Positions 9,728 to 20,589 of a stretch of DNA of 64,000 nt are shown in pieces. Source of the DNA: Nelumbo lutea (Eukaryota > Streptophyta > Magnoliopsida > Proteales > Nelumbonaceae); assembly GCA_022828595.1 (NCBI GenBank), contig JAKGHH010000003.1:52503759-52567758 (forward strand), written 5' to 3'. A program made the position numbers and the translations under genes. Under the pieces are notes generated by a model. It made no database searches. It was not told the origin of the DNA and worked only from the letters and a program-made list of their open reading frames with translations. The number at the start of each line of letters is the position of its first letter. Position 1 is the first letter of the stretch.

Positions 9728-11300
9728 CATAAGGATGACTTTTTTCAATAAAACTTTGTATAGATATTTAGAATGATGGATTTTATAAGAGGGTTTAATT
9801 TGAAAAGCCTTTTGAGTAGTTCTTTTAGAAAAATACGAAAAAAAAATTCCCTTTGTGAGAGAAGATGCCAACATAAAAACTAGGGTTTTAGATTGAATGT
9901 TGCAATGAAATTTGGTAGGATGAAAGGGGATAAAGATCCAGGGGCATCCAAATGTGAGGGCAATGGAGATTGCTTGACATAAAAGGATGAAAATGACTGA
10001 AATTAGAAAATTTTGGATTTTTATATAAGCCAAAGGAAAAAGTGCCTGGATCAGTTTCAAGCTTTCAGGGATGTTGAATGAACTCATTTAATGATTTTTT
10101 TTTTTTTTGTCTTTTGATGGCTTTAAGGGCTTATTGTACAATTAGAGAGAAAAATAGAAAGAGAAAGTAAAGGGGAAACCTACAATCATTTAATGAAGAG
10201 CCTAAAATCACTCTCTCTTCTTATTTTAAGTTATAAACTTATAATATATCTTAGGCTGCATTTGGCATTCCTTATTATAAATATATTGGATCTGTTTTAG
10301 GGTTATTTTGAGTATTTATTTGTTTTAGGGGTATTTTGGTAATTATACATAATTCTAGCGGGTTTAATGTGATGGTTATTTTATTTTCGTTGTTTTTAAA
10401 GTTTCATAGTTATATGGTAAGTAGTATAATAGGAATTATATTGCTTCTATTTGGTGAAGCTTAATAGTGGCAATTTTTGTAATTTGATTGAACAGTAATG
10501 AGCCTTGTCATTTTAATAATAAATATGTTTTGTAAGCCATGGACGGAGAATGAATTAAAAGTGATTGTTTTTGAGGAGTAAAATTCTTCCTAGTATTTTT
10601 TTTTTGAATGTGAACCTCTATTCTCTTCTTACATTCTCTCTTTTGTAAACAAGATCTTTTGGTTAGCATCTTATTGCTTGATGAATTGAAAGGTTCCTCC
10701 ACAAATGACAAACCTATGACCCTCTTCTGATTCTTCGATTATTGAATTGAATGAACCTGCCAAATCCTCTTGTTATTTGTTTCCATTAAGAATATAACCA
10801 TTAATTACGTTACCCCTTTAATAATATCTAATAATAAGATCAGTGTTTTGTTCTTTCCTACTAACTAGCAAAGCAATTTATCAAAAGTAGTTAATTTATT
10901 TTCCCATTTTCATACTATAGAAATTTTTAGAGCATAACCCCATTTGGGGTTGATAATCAATGAATTAATTATAAAAAGAGCATGCAAATGTAGAAAAACC
11001 TTTTAAGATTTTAAGGTCAAAAACATATAGCTAGACAAAGTAGTAAGCCCGATGTTATTATTTTGGAGTTTTTATTGATTCCCCCATCTTATAAATTTTT
11101 TATTTTTATTGGTTTGTACAGTTTTTATTGAAGTTTTGATAAAAGAAAAAAAACTAGAAACCAATAAAACTTTACGAAGTGGGGAAACCATAAATTTCCC
11201 TTTGAGTTAAAAAAAAAAAAAGGTGCCCCCATAGAATGTGAACATGGAAAATTGGGATTCATTGATATTGCTTCTGAATTTTTTGCACAATAAATGTAAT
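9728..11300. other. AT-rich intergenic sequence
   Basis: No supportable gene. A single MITE-like end (TTAggctgcatttgg) at about 10252 matches the left end of the element at 30029. The longest open frame (9725-10087, minus) has no recognisable domain. Confidence 0.5.
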
Positions 11301-11575
11301 AAATGAATGTGCTGCAAGAACAATTACATAAATATGGATACATTACAGCCATGGCACAACTCTTTTGAGGAGGGCCAAGGCAAAGAAAAAGAATAAATCA
11401 AATTTAAATATAATAAAATTTAATAAAACAACCAGGAAGCATCTGAGTACTTGTGCAGTATATATGTTTTTGAGCTTCGAACCATCTTCAGTACTGTTCA
11501 ATGAAGCACCGGAGCCATCAGATATCAAAACAATTAATTCAAGAATATTTCGATCTGAAGTTGGTTTCATTCAGT

Positions 11576-11800
11576 TTATGGACATGTGTTGTTTGGTATG
11601 GTTGTGGTACATGAAGGTCCGGAAGGTGGTACTGTGCCTCTTAGGGATTGAAGTTGCAGCACCATATCTTCCTTACTTCTAATTAACCACTCATTTCCAT
11701 CATCAAGAGGTCGAGCATCTGCAAGAGGCAAGAGTAGAACTGAAAACAAGATGATCAGTGTGATCAAAACTTTCAACAGATTTCTTCTGAAAGACCCCAT
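11576..11800 (-). CDS. Small secreted peptide precursor, CTNIP/SCREW-like, copy 1 (74 codons)
   Basis: ATG at 11800 is chosen because MGSFRRNLLK aligns with MGSCRITLFF of the paralogue at 17583; the in-frame extension upstream lacks an ATG. Residues 1-29 are a classic signal peptide (basic start, hydrophobic core VLITLIILFSVLLL, cut near ADA). A variable linker follows (RPLDDGNEWLIRSKEDM), then VLQLQSLRGTVPPSGPS and a terminal C-x8-C segment (CTTTIPNNTC) followed by P and the stop. The PPSGPSCT...P...C layout resembles the two-cysteine CTNIP/SCREW phytocytokines, which are perceived by a leucine-rich-repeat receptor kinase. That family name is an inference; the secreted small-peptide call is stronger. 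It is a single exon. Its TATA element and upstream block are shared with the paralogue. Confidence 0.75.
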   Translation of the reverse strand: MGSFRRNLLKVLITLIILFSVLLLPLADARPLDDGNEWLIRSKEDMVLQLQSLRGTVPPSGPSCTTTIPNNTCP

Positions 11801-11948
11801 TTTTCTGATGAACAAGTAAGCTGTTTTTTCTTCCTATATATGAATGGATTCAATGGTGCTTGGGGTGCAGGTATTTTACGTGAAAACTGAAAAAGAATGG
11901 GATAGATGTTATGTCTGAATGATGATGAACAATTAAAACCAGAGAATA

Positions 11949-12035
11949 CATATATATAGATTTGTTATTGGGTAAATTTGCCCACTAACGCTGGAAAAAA
12001 AACTGGGTCTAGTCTAAATTTTGACTGCCGAAACG
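11949..12035 (-). promoter_or_regulatory. Core promoter of peptide gene 1
   Basis: The minus strand has acaaatctatatata about 150 bp upstream of the ATG, identical over 15 bases to the copy upstream of gene 2. A second shared block, ttttgact..g.gaaacg on the + strand (12019-12035), contains a W-box core TTGAC. The spacing from each ATG is nearly the same in both genes. Confidence 0.6.
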
Positions 12036-12039
12036 GACA

Positions 12040-13590
12040 GGATGGTAGTAGCTAGGGTGCTTATAAGATCATTTCCTAGTTTTGAATTCTGATTTGAAAT
12101 TCTTGACCCACCAATCCATACGACGACCCAATTTAAATTCAAGTCGGATTCCTTGCTGGGGATTCACAGATTGATCAAATACGGCTCATTAGTTTCTTTT
12201 AATTTATGGGTTGGACTTCAGAGAGGATCCATCTGAACCCAATTACCCATTTAAACCTACACGTTTCTTGACCAGACAATTAAGCAAATAAACACAATTC
12301 TGTTGTCAAAAGCACAATGTTGTTTTCTTTCTTTGAAAAATTTTCAAATATTTCTGGTCAGTTCATGCAAGGTTGACCACGCGCCATTTTCAATATTTTA
12401 CACTTTTTCTTGAACACTTCAGTCTGGCCTTTTGTTTTCTTTCTTTGCATTATTTTTCAATTACAATTTGAATCTGATGATCAGATTTAGAAAAACAACT
12501 TTGAATATCAGATTAATTTTTGTGCTACTTACATACTGTTCTTCAAATCAATTGAAATTGGGTCAAGCTCAGATTTGAACAGGACGGTCTATTGTTGTAT
12601 GTTATGGAAAAAAATAAATCAATTGAAAATGTCCTGCATTCAACTAATTAAGATTATATTGACCATCCAGATTATTTGAATGGCAATAGCCCATATCCAA
12701 TTTGGTTATAAATGGTACTGTGATTCTATGTATATTACCATTTTCTTATCTTGTCTCTGGCCAAGAAATTCTGATTAATTCTTGTTGGTTATGTAGAAGC
12801 TGGCTGCTTTGTTATTTTCTTGGATTAAATTGAATGACAGATTAAGATAAACCTTGGGGCTCAGTTCCATTGGTTTTATCTCAACTTAAATTAAAAGATT
12901 TAATGAGAGATAATGGGCAATGGGACGAAATTAAGTTGGATGAAAATTTTCATCCTGCACTTATATATTGAGCATATCAAATAGTAAAAACACTGATATG
13001 TTGGATGCAGATTTTAATTCTCAGTGAATTCGGACTTCTCATAGATGAGGGAGATTTTTGGTTAAAGCTATAGTTATAATAATGGCCTTCCCTCTAACTC
13101 AACTACCCTTGAAAATAGGGTGCAGTTTCTGCACTGTAAGACACAATCTTAAGATATTTGTATTTTAAAATTCTGTATGAGTTTCATAGTAGCTTCCCCA
13201 CCACCAACATGGCAACACCTCCACAGCTCCCATTTCTTCACATTAATTTGTGCTGTGGAAAATGGAATTACAGCAGTTGTTACAAGTACAGTTTATAATC
13301 TCCATATTAAAAATCCAGTATGGCTGCGTTTGGAAACGAAGCAAATAGAGGGTAAATTTGTATTCTGGTTCCTGTTTGTTTGTATTCGGTAGCATTACAT
13401 TTATATATTGATAAATGATAAAAAATACATTTTTCAATGCATATTTACATTGATAATAAGATGTAAAAGTATATCAATAAAAAAGAAGTAAAAGAAATAA
13501 CTTGAATCTCAAACACATAGATATATACAGTTGACAGTTGCCACGGATCAGAGAGCACTACTGCAGTACAATTCCAAGAGTGTCCCAACT
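12040..13590. other. Intergenic sequence
   Basis: AT-rich, no gene seen. Short open frames near 13177-13437 lie on both strands and show no domain. Confidence 0.5.
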
Positions 13591-13597
13591 AGCCAAT

Positions 13598-13830
13598 CCG
13601 ACCATACAGTGAGAATATTTCTCCATGAATAACTGATAAGAGAGATGTTCCTAACGTACAGTTGAAATGACCTTATGTGAGGATTTTGTGAGACCGAATC
13701 TGCTCTTCATATAGGGAATCTCACACTCATATCCTACCATGCATTGAGAATATCTTCCATACTTGTTATCACAGGAGATATTCCCAAATGCAAGATGAAT
13801 GTGCATGTGAAGCACCATGTGTGAGGAGCA
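13598..13830. repeat. Imperfect direct duplication, offset 135 bp
   Basis: ccgaccatacagtgagaatattt at 13598 recurs as cctaccatgcattgagaatatc at 13733. Both are followed by similar text (gagatgttccta / gagatattccca; acagttgaaatg / gcaagatgaatg). The origin is unknown. Confidence 0.6.
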
Positions 13831-13881
13831 GATCTCCGGATTTTGTTGGTAGCACTGCAGATCCCCACCCGTGTTTACTTA

Positions 13882-13950
13882 GGTTATACTTGGCTTCAAG
13901 GAAAAGGTAGAGAAGCCCATACAAGATTTTGTATAGACCAGTTTCCCTAT
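13882..13950. mobile_element. Half of a family 1 Tourist-like MITE
   Basis: TTA then ggttatacttggcttcaaggaaaagg matches the left arm of the MITEs at 8183 and 32581. The right arm is degenerate or lost. Confidence 0.55.
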
Positions 13951-14179
13951 AATCGTACTTCTTGATTTTTAAGTAATAATTGTCACGTGGAAATTATATA
14001 TAACGGGTTCCAACTTTTATAGTAGGTCCCACTCTAGCTCGGCCCCAGAAATTGACAGCAGTCATTTAAAACCGGGATGCAAATCATCAGTCCCTCAATA
14101 AGTCAAGTCAAGAGGGATATTGTGGCCCAAAAATCTGCCAAAAACGTCCTCGCACATGAAACTTGCGCGTTTGAAGTGC

Positions 14180-14252
14180 TGTTGTCATTTAAGATACGAT
14201 TCGATTTAAGATTCGATCCTATTTGGTTGAATCAATATTCCATATTTTATAA

Positions 14253-14283
<31 letters not shown>

Positions 14284-14660
14284 TAATACATATATATTAT
14301 TTATTTATTTATTTATAAATATATATTTTATATTATATTTATATAAATTTATTATATTATTTATTTATTTTATAAAAAATATGTATATATGATGAAAATA
14401 ATTAAAAAATATTTGTATTTTTGTTTTTATTTTATTTAAATTAGTATATTTTATTGTTTAATAATTATTGATTTTTAAAGAAAACAAGTTGGGTTGGATC
14501 AGATTCAAAGATCCGACTTACTGTTAGAATTCAAATTCAAATCGAGTCCTATTAAATCCGATCGGATCTTTGGATCGGATGGGATCCAACATGAATAATG
14601 TCAGATTGGATTCAAGTATACCTTTATTCGAATCCGACCCAATCCATTTACATCCCTACC
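14180..14660. repeat. Non-autonomous hAT-like element with AT microsatellite
   Basis: gattcgatcc/ggatcggatggg words lie on both sides of an AT-only core (14251-14400, including (TA)n). The right end cccaatccatttacatcccta is the inverse of TAGGGATGTAAATGG, a common end of plant hAT MITEs. The left end was not fixed. Confidence 0.5.
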
Positions 14661-14689
14661 TTAATGGTGCAATATCAACCTAAAATAAA

Positions 14690-14915
14690 ATGAAAAATCC
14701 AAGGTACATTTGATTTATTGGAATCAAAATCCTTTATTGGAATAAGTTAGAATGAGATTAAAATATTCTCAAAGGAGGGGGAGGGAATGGCCATTCCCTC
14801 AAATAGGGGAATATCATTCTATCAGAATGGGAATGGGATTCCGATTCCACCCAAACAAACAGTCCATTCCAATTCTCATTCCAGACCCTTATTCATGTGA
14901 ACCAAATGGACTTTC
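14690..14915. repeat. Foldback-like sequence rich in ggaatgg/ccattcc
   Basis: Starts aaggtacatttgatttattgg and ends near catgtgaaccaaatggact, with many ggaat/attcc inversions between. It is probably a MITE; the ends are uncertain. Confidence 0.4.
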
Positions 14916-15045
14916 AGTCTTTTGAGGCCATGTTAGCATTATTATTAGCAAAGTTGATCAATTTATTCAGTTTGAAAATAAAAAATGGTAGTTGTGTGAA
15001 TCCCACAACAAATCAATTTTATCATTAAGGCTCCATTCACTTTTT

Positions 15046-15650
15046 GAGAAGTTACTCGAGTAAATGAATTTATCCATGTTCTTTTATTTCTCAGGTAAAT
15101 AGTATAATGAGTGTAATAGCTTAAAAGCCTATTATTAAAAGGGGCAATTTTGTCCCAATCAAGTGTTGACAACTTTCTCCTAGGTGGGAAAGTTACTTAC
15201 CCATACCCACCTAAGAGATGGGTATCACCTAAGGCTTTCGAACCATCGTTGACCCGAATGGTCGGACCGTTCAGCCCGGGAACCATCCAAGAAATCGCTT
15301 CCATTTTACCCCAAACCCGGTCCCTGGCCAAAAACCATTGAATCAGTCAACAACCCATACACAGGCAGTCGAACCGTTGACCCATTTAATGGTTTTGGCC
15401 GTTTTTATTTTAATTTCTTTTTTTGTTAGAACGGGTTGTCCATTCGAACCGGACAGTCAAACCGTCAACCCAAAAATTGGTGGCCAAAACGTTTCCATTT
15501 CTGGGTCATTTTTTGAAACCATGGTATCACTTACCTTGGTAAGTTATACACAGAGAAAATAATTTTTTTATGAACCCCACATAAATCTGGAAAAAAAAAA
15601 CATACATATCTTGGTCAACATTTCCCACCAAGGAGAGTTGTAAAAATATT
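15046..15650. mobile_element. Foldback element copy, split by the insertion at 15229-15522
   Basis: 15046-15228 and 15523-15650 match the continuous sequence at about 27760-27990 (ccatgttcttttatttctc, aagtgttga, gtgggaaagtta, cttacc.aggtaagt). It is an older, degraded relative of the element at 22001-28067. Confidence 0.7.
15229..15522. mobile_element. Non-autonomous element with 8-bp target duplication
   Basis: 294 bp flanked by GGTATCAC at 15221-15228 and 15523-15530. The related copy near 27920 (agatgtgcatcacttacc) is the empty site. Internally it has aaccgttgaccc and cattcgaaccggacagtc words and a right end ttttttgaaaccat. It is inverted relative to its relative at 29414-29724. An 8-bp duplication fits hAT. 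Confidence 0.75.
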
Positions 15651-15659
15651 ATATGACTC

Positions 15660-16252
15660 CATTTAGGATACTGTGCATATTTGTATTTTTACTCTTTCCA
15701 AACTGAGACTATCATAGTTAACTCTTCTAATTACAATGAAATTTATGGATAAATGAAAAAAATTGTTCAATTTATTTAAATAAAATTTATGATCATTGAT
15801 CAATATCTCAATGGAAACACTAATATAATCTAGCTAATTGCATTACGCAAATAAATAACTATTTAGAAAAATAAAGGAATTATAGTTGATAAGGACAACT
15901 TTTGGGTCTTATTATCTATAAAAATAATCTTTTTAACATAATTTTTAGAATATGGTAACTTTTTTAGAAAATATCAAAAAAGGATAGAAATATTGTTCAT
16001 CTCCTTCCTTCTTTAGACCACCAAACAAATCTCCCCACCTCTGGTCTCTTTCTCTTTCCTCCTCCTCCTCCTTCTTGTTCTTCTTTCTTCTTCTAAAAAT
16101 CAAACCAGCACTGCAATCTTAGAGCGTACGTGAATCAGTGTGAGTGGAGACGCCGACTTGAGTCCCTAGCTACACACCAAATCGAGATCATTGCCATTCT
16201 CTTGCGAAGATGACGTAAAGGTAGCCGAGACTCGTGGAACTGCACCTATGGT
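15660..16252. other. Intergenic sequence with CT-rich leader-like stretch
   Basis: AT-rich to about 16000, then CT-rich (tctctttcctcctcctcc). The CT-rich part looks like a plant 5' leader, but no convincing coding exon follows. Confidence 0.4.
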
Positions 16253-16597
16253 TAGGGCTATTCGTAAGAAGGCCCAACCCGACCAAACCGATCAATCCGG
16301 ACCAACCCAACCCGACTTAGTTTCTAATTCAAACATGAAGTTCCAAAGCACATTAGACCACTTAGTTTTTGAATGGTTGCAAGAAACTTTGGGTTAGTGA
16401 ATAGTGATTAATGAACAACTTTTGTGATTAACTTTTCATTTAAATTTTATCATAGGAGATGGCTGAAATGATGTTCAATTTATTACTGTTTTTAAAATTA
16501 GCAAGATTTTATCATAGGGAGGAACTTAAAACCGAAACCAACCGAAACTGACCCAACCCGACTCAAACTGACCCATCCCCACCCATGAACAACCCTA
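16253..16597. mobile_element. Probable non-autonomous hAT element (345 bp)
   Basis: Left end tagggctattcgtaag, right end catgaacaacccta (inverse TAGGGTTGTTCATG). The flanks CCTATGGT and TCTATCGT agree at 6 of 8 bases. Subterminal cccaacccgacc words are typical of this group. Confidence 0.5.
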
Positions 16598-16599
16598 TC

Positions 16600-17250
16600 T
16601 ATCGTCAATCTCAATTTTATTAACGGTGTTTTGGCTGGTAATATGGTATGGCAGAAGTCAAGGATATTGCTTGCAAGATCCCAAGATGCGGAGGTATCCA
16701 TTCACATTAGGTTTGGGCGAGCAAAACCGGAGTTCGAGAGATTTGTTCAATGATTTGAAGGAAGAAGAGATAAACAGTATTCCTATCCAAAAAAATTCTC
16801 CTATTCTAAAAATTATATTAAAAAAATTATTTTTATTAATAATAACATCCGAAATTTGCCCTTACCAACTATAATCCCAAAAAAATAAACGGGCTGAGTA
16901 TTTAGAATCACTGATTTCCACTACCAAAGTGTGTAACAGTATATCCTTTGTATTATATAATAAGTACAAATACAAAGAAACAAATGATATGTCATCACAT
17001 CAAAATTCAAAATTTATGGGTGGTCAAGAACTTCTTGGAGTCTGAACCAGCAGAATTGAATGAGTTAGAGAAATTACATAAATAAACACGCCCAACTCTT
17101 TGACAGGGCCAAGGAAAAAAGAATCAAATTAAAAAAAAAAAAAAAAGAAAAAAGAATCATCTTGTCTTGGTAATTCTGTTGAATCATATCTTTTGAACTT
17201 CTCTTCATCTTCAACGTTTGGAGCGGAGCCAATCGAATATATGGAGATGA
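16600..17250. other. Intergenic sequence downstream of peptide gene 2
   Basis: No gene seen. It contains an A-rich run at 17130-17160. Confidence 0.5.
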
Positions 17251-17583
17251 TCAAGATAACCGATGTTCGACGCGAGTCTCATTGTCGGCCGAAGCAGCGG
17301 CGCCGAAGTCGACAATCACACCGGGAAAGACCGGCGGTGCAAGAAGGACGTGACCCGCAACTTTCTTGGATTTAATTGGTGGGCAGACGCCACCACCATT
17401 GTTGGGTCTGTACGTACATCCTGAACGCCCGGAAGGTGCCACGGTGCCTCGCGGGAGAGATTGAAGCTGAAGCACAATGTCTCCGTCCAGAAGTCTGGTC
17501 GCCACAAGCGTCCGGAAAACTGAAAGCAAGATGACGAGAACGATAGAAATTCTGAAGAAGAGAGTTATTCTACAAGAACCCAT
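17251..17583 (-). CDS. Small secreted peptide precursor, CTNIP/SCREW-like, copy 2 (110 codons)
   Basis: The frame is open from 17700, but ATG 17583 is preferred because MGSCRITLFF then lines up with copy 1 and gives a proper signal peptide (core ISIVLVILLSVF, cut near LVA/T). After it comes LLDGDIVLQLQSLPRGTVAP, then SGRSGCTYRPNNGGGVCPP. A C-terminal extension absent from copy 1 follows (KVAGHVLLAPPVFPGVIVDF). VLQLQSL-RGTV-PSG-S-CT..P is shared with copy 1, so the two are paralogues about 5.8 kb apart on the same strand. The Cys pair and SG.S.CT...P context suggest a CTNIP/SCREW-type phytocytokine precursor acting outside the cell. The longer tail could be a removed propeptide. GC is higher than in copy 1. 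The family name is an inference. Confidence 0.75.
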   Translation of the reverse strand: MGSCRITLFFRISIVLVILLSVFRTLVATRLLDGDIVLQLQSLPRGTVAPSGRSGCTYRPNNGGGVCPPIKSKKVAGHVLLAPPVFPGVIVDFGAAASADNETRVEHRLS

Positions 17584-17720
17584 CTGCGTTTTATGAACAA
17601 ATGAGCTGCTTATCTGGTGCGGGTTGTGAAGTCTTGAGTTGTATAGTTTGTGGATTGTCTGGGTAACAGAATGGAACTCAGTCTCTGTGTGATAAAACAA
17701 TTGAATGAAAGACAGTACTA

Positions 17721-17807
17721 ATTATTATATATAGATTTGTGCAGCGTTTAGCTTGTTAAATGCTTCTCCAAAACCAGCTGGAATCCGAAGTTTTGACTAT
17801 GGAAACG
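17721..17807 (-). promoter_or_regulatory. Core promoter of peptide gene 2
   Basis: Minus-strand acaaatctatatata lies about 150 bp before the ATG, and ttttgactatggaaacg (+ strand, 17791-17807) about 208 bp before it. Both match the blocks upstream of gene 1. Confidence 0.6.
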
Positions 17808-17819
17808 TGTTTTGGGGTC

Positions 17820-18341
17820 TTTTCCTTTTGAATCTGTCTCCAGTCTCCACCGCCCCCTCCCCCGCTTCTTTTGAATCTGTCTCCACAGCAATTAATACGA
17901 CCAAAGACTCCTTTTCTCTGTCATATTAGCTCCGACCCAAGTTAAATTGACTAGGGATTTCCCCACTGTGATGGTTCTATATCTGCAGTCTGCACACAAC
18001 TGTCTTCTATTTTCGATTTCTTCTTCCCATATTCATTTTTTGGGTCAGAGGAGATCATAGATCATATGGTCGACGGGTCGAGGCAACTACGGGTTGGTCG
18101 AACAAAGGCTAGACCCTAACCTAAATATTCATGTTAGGGTTTGACCAATAGGTTAGACTGATAAATGGTTCAACCACCTGGACTAGCTGGTCTTTGATCA
18201 AGTCAGTCGTAATATAGATTTAATTGCATTGTCCAAATCAATGCCGGTTTGAAAATGTTGGTGTGAAAAGAGGTGACTCGGCGGTGACTCATGATCCAAC
18301 TTGACCCAACCCAATTCAAATTCTTTTCGAAGTTGGATCGG
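17820..18341. other. Intergenic sequence
   Basis: No gene. 18060-18190 has ggtcgacgggtcgagg-type degenerate words like those in the hAT-like repeats. Confidence 0.45.
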
Positions 18342-18598
18342 TAAGGGTGCAAAATCCGATCCAAATCTATTTTGTCGGATTTCGATATCTCCCATTCAAT
18401 TTTCGAATTAGATAATATAATTCTATTAAAAAACAAATGGAATTGGAATCACCCCCTTATCTAATCCAATCATATATATTTTTCTTTATATTAAAATTTT
18501 TAGAAATTAAATTGAATCAAATCAAATTGAAATATTTAATATTCATAACATATTCAGATTTAATTCAAATCGGATTTGATATATTTGCATCCCTATAG
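18342..18598. mobile_element. Non-autonomous hAT-like element
   Basis: Left end taagggtgcaaaatccgatcc, right end ggatttgatatatttgcatcccta (inverse TAGGGATGCAAATATATC). Subterminal inverted ccgatccaaat/atttgatcgg words. No clear target duplication. Confidence 0.5.
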
Positions 18599-18599
18599 A

Positions 18600-19454
18600 T
18601 TAGGACATTGGGTCGGGTCACCAGACAAATGACCCGAACCCATTTTTTTGTCACGTCGTCGAATCAACTTTTTGCCAGGTCTATAAATAGCTAGTTAATG
18701 AAAAACAATAAATTGATTATAGAATTATAAATAAATGCTATTTGTACTTAGATAAGTGCGTCATCTGTAACGGGTCATTTGGGTTCAAAATAAACCCGAC
18801 TAGTAAAAAAAAAGTAAGAAAATCGATGAGTATTGACAGTTGTATTAATTCCTATAGAAAATTCTTACATTAAGGTCAGCTCATGACTCGTGAGGCTGAG
18901 TACGCGCTACCCCATTGAATCTGACTCAGTCCCACCATTTTGAGGAGTGTGGAGTCAGGACTTGCTGCACACTTTTGGGTGCACATATCCCTACAGTTCC
19001 ATTCAGTCAGTGACAGATGTTGTGGTGTTACGTGGAGACAGGACAACGTGGGCTTTTAATGAAGCAAAAATATCGCCATGACGCCATCCACAAGTTTCCA
19101 ATCCATCTTCTCATTAATTCATTTTCCTATTTTTATTTCATGGGTCTCTGACTTGTGAAGTTTCTCGTTGCTTAGCTTTTGTCAATTCTCGTGACCAACT
19201 TTGGGAGTCTCGTAAGGAGCAAGGACTAGGTAGCTGAAACCAATTGTTCCAATTTTTTGGAGTAAGGACTTCCAAAATCTCTATTTGTTCCAATTTTTTG
19301 GGACGGTAAATTGGTAAGTATTAGGCATGGTTTTTATATTGTTTAACAAGTTCTTGATCTAAAATAATTGCTTTCTTTAGATAGAAATATGAAACACTGA
19401 ATATATATTGACATTTTTTCTTTTATTAAATGCCACTTCAGCCCATTCTGTTGA
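18600..19454. other. Intergenic sequence
   Basis: No gene or element identified. Confidence 0.5.
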
Positions 19455-19745
19455 TTAAAACCCTTCAACCTAAGGCTGTCAATGGACTCAAAATAAAGTC
19501 CGATGTCCAATTCAATTAAAACCGATTCTGCTTAAAATTTTATATATACATGTATACATATAAATTGTTTATAGTTAATAAATTCAATATATAATTTATG
19601 TTTATATAAATTTCTTAATTGTATATGTATAAGTTATATAAACAAATAATTTTTTTTTTAATTTTAATGATAATAAAGTGGATTTAGATTTGAAGTTTCA
19701 ATGTGATTGAGTCTTATCCAAATTAGATCCAATTACCGCCCATGC
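19455..19745. repeat. hAT-like non-autonomous relic
   Basis: Starts aaggctgtcaatggactc and ends near ggatccaattaccgcccatgcc-like text, with an AT-rich centre. It resembles the elements at 20175 and 31425. Confidence 0.4.
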
Positions 19746-19935
19746 CAACAAGAAAAAATGTAAAGGGTAATCAAACTTTGATATATAAAAGAATTACATG
19801 TTTTAGTATACATTTTCTTTTCTTTTTTTTTGAAAAGGCAAGGTGCGTAATACGTATTTTATTCAAAAAAAAAAAAAAAGGTGTAGGATCATAGGGTGTA
19901 CAATGAAAGACTCAACCCAAGAGGCCCAAATGTAA

Positions 19936-19974
19936 AGTGGGTTGGGTTGGGTTAGGTTAGGTTAGGTTAGGGAC
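19936..19974. repeat. Short GGTTG/GGTTA pentamer run
   Basis: gggttgggttgggtt followed by four ggtta units. It is only about 40 bp. Confidence 0.8.
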
Positions 19975-20174
19975 TTAGGGTTGATTCACTCTGACCATCT
20001 CAGCCCTAATTGCACTCCTGTTTTGGTAGTTGGTGCCACGCACCACTAATAATCCCCCTCCCCTCTTTTCTTAAATCGGTGATTGCAGGGAATTAGCTAA
20101 CATACCAACAAGCCTTAATTGTACTCCTAGTTCTAGATTAGAGGTGTTTTAACTCTTGAAAAGAAATTAACTAA

Positions 20175-20585
20175 GAGTTGCAAGAGTAGATGTGTCAATT
20201 GGACTAGATTTGGTCTAATCCGATTCAATAAGTCCACTATAAATGGATCAGATCCAATTCAATTCAATGAGTATTTTGGACTGGTCTAATTCAATGTTTG
20301 GACTGTTCAATCTGTTCAAATTCGTTTTGATTTAGATTGGTTTTAACTCAAACTCAGTCTATTGATACCTATATTCTTATTTTATATCAATGGTTCAAAT
20401 ATTGGCTTAATCAAATTCAATCCAATATAAATTTATTATAAACGGATCAGGTCCGATCTGATCTAACAAATATTTTGGATCAAATTGATTCAATCTAATA
20501 TGTCTTATTGGTCTGTCTAATCCATTCAAATTGATTTTGGACTGGATGGGGTTCAATCCAAAATTGATACATTGACAATCTTAGC
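20175..20585 (+). repeat. Dimeric element, copy 1 (about 400 bp)
   Basis: Two related halves (ggatcagatccaattcaat... and ggatcaggtccgatctgatc...) each contain an attttggact/attttggatc segment. The same ordered text recurs at 31425-31855 in the same orientation (ttcaatgtttggact, aactcagtc.attga). Confidence 0.7.
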
Positions 20586-20589
20586 AAAG

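Noticed and set aside
9725..10087. 120-codon open frame, minus strand
   Set aside because: No domain, odd composition, in AT-rich sequence beside an LTR; no promoter or homologue recognised.
16191..16397. Short frame starting after a CT-rich leader
   Set aside because: Most of it lies in the hAT-like element at 16253; no domain, so a host exon is not supported.
19936..19974. Telomere-like GGTTA repeats
   Set aside because: Only four units, pentamer not the plant TTTAGGG, flanked by ordinary sequence.
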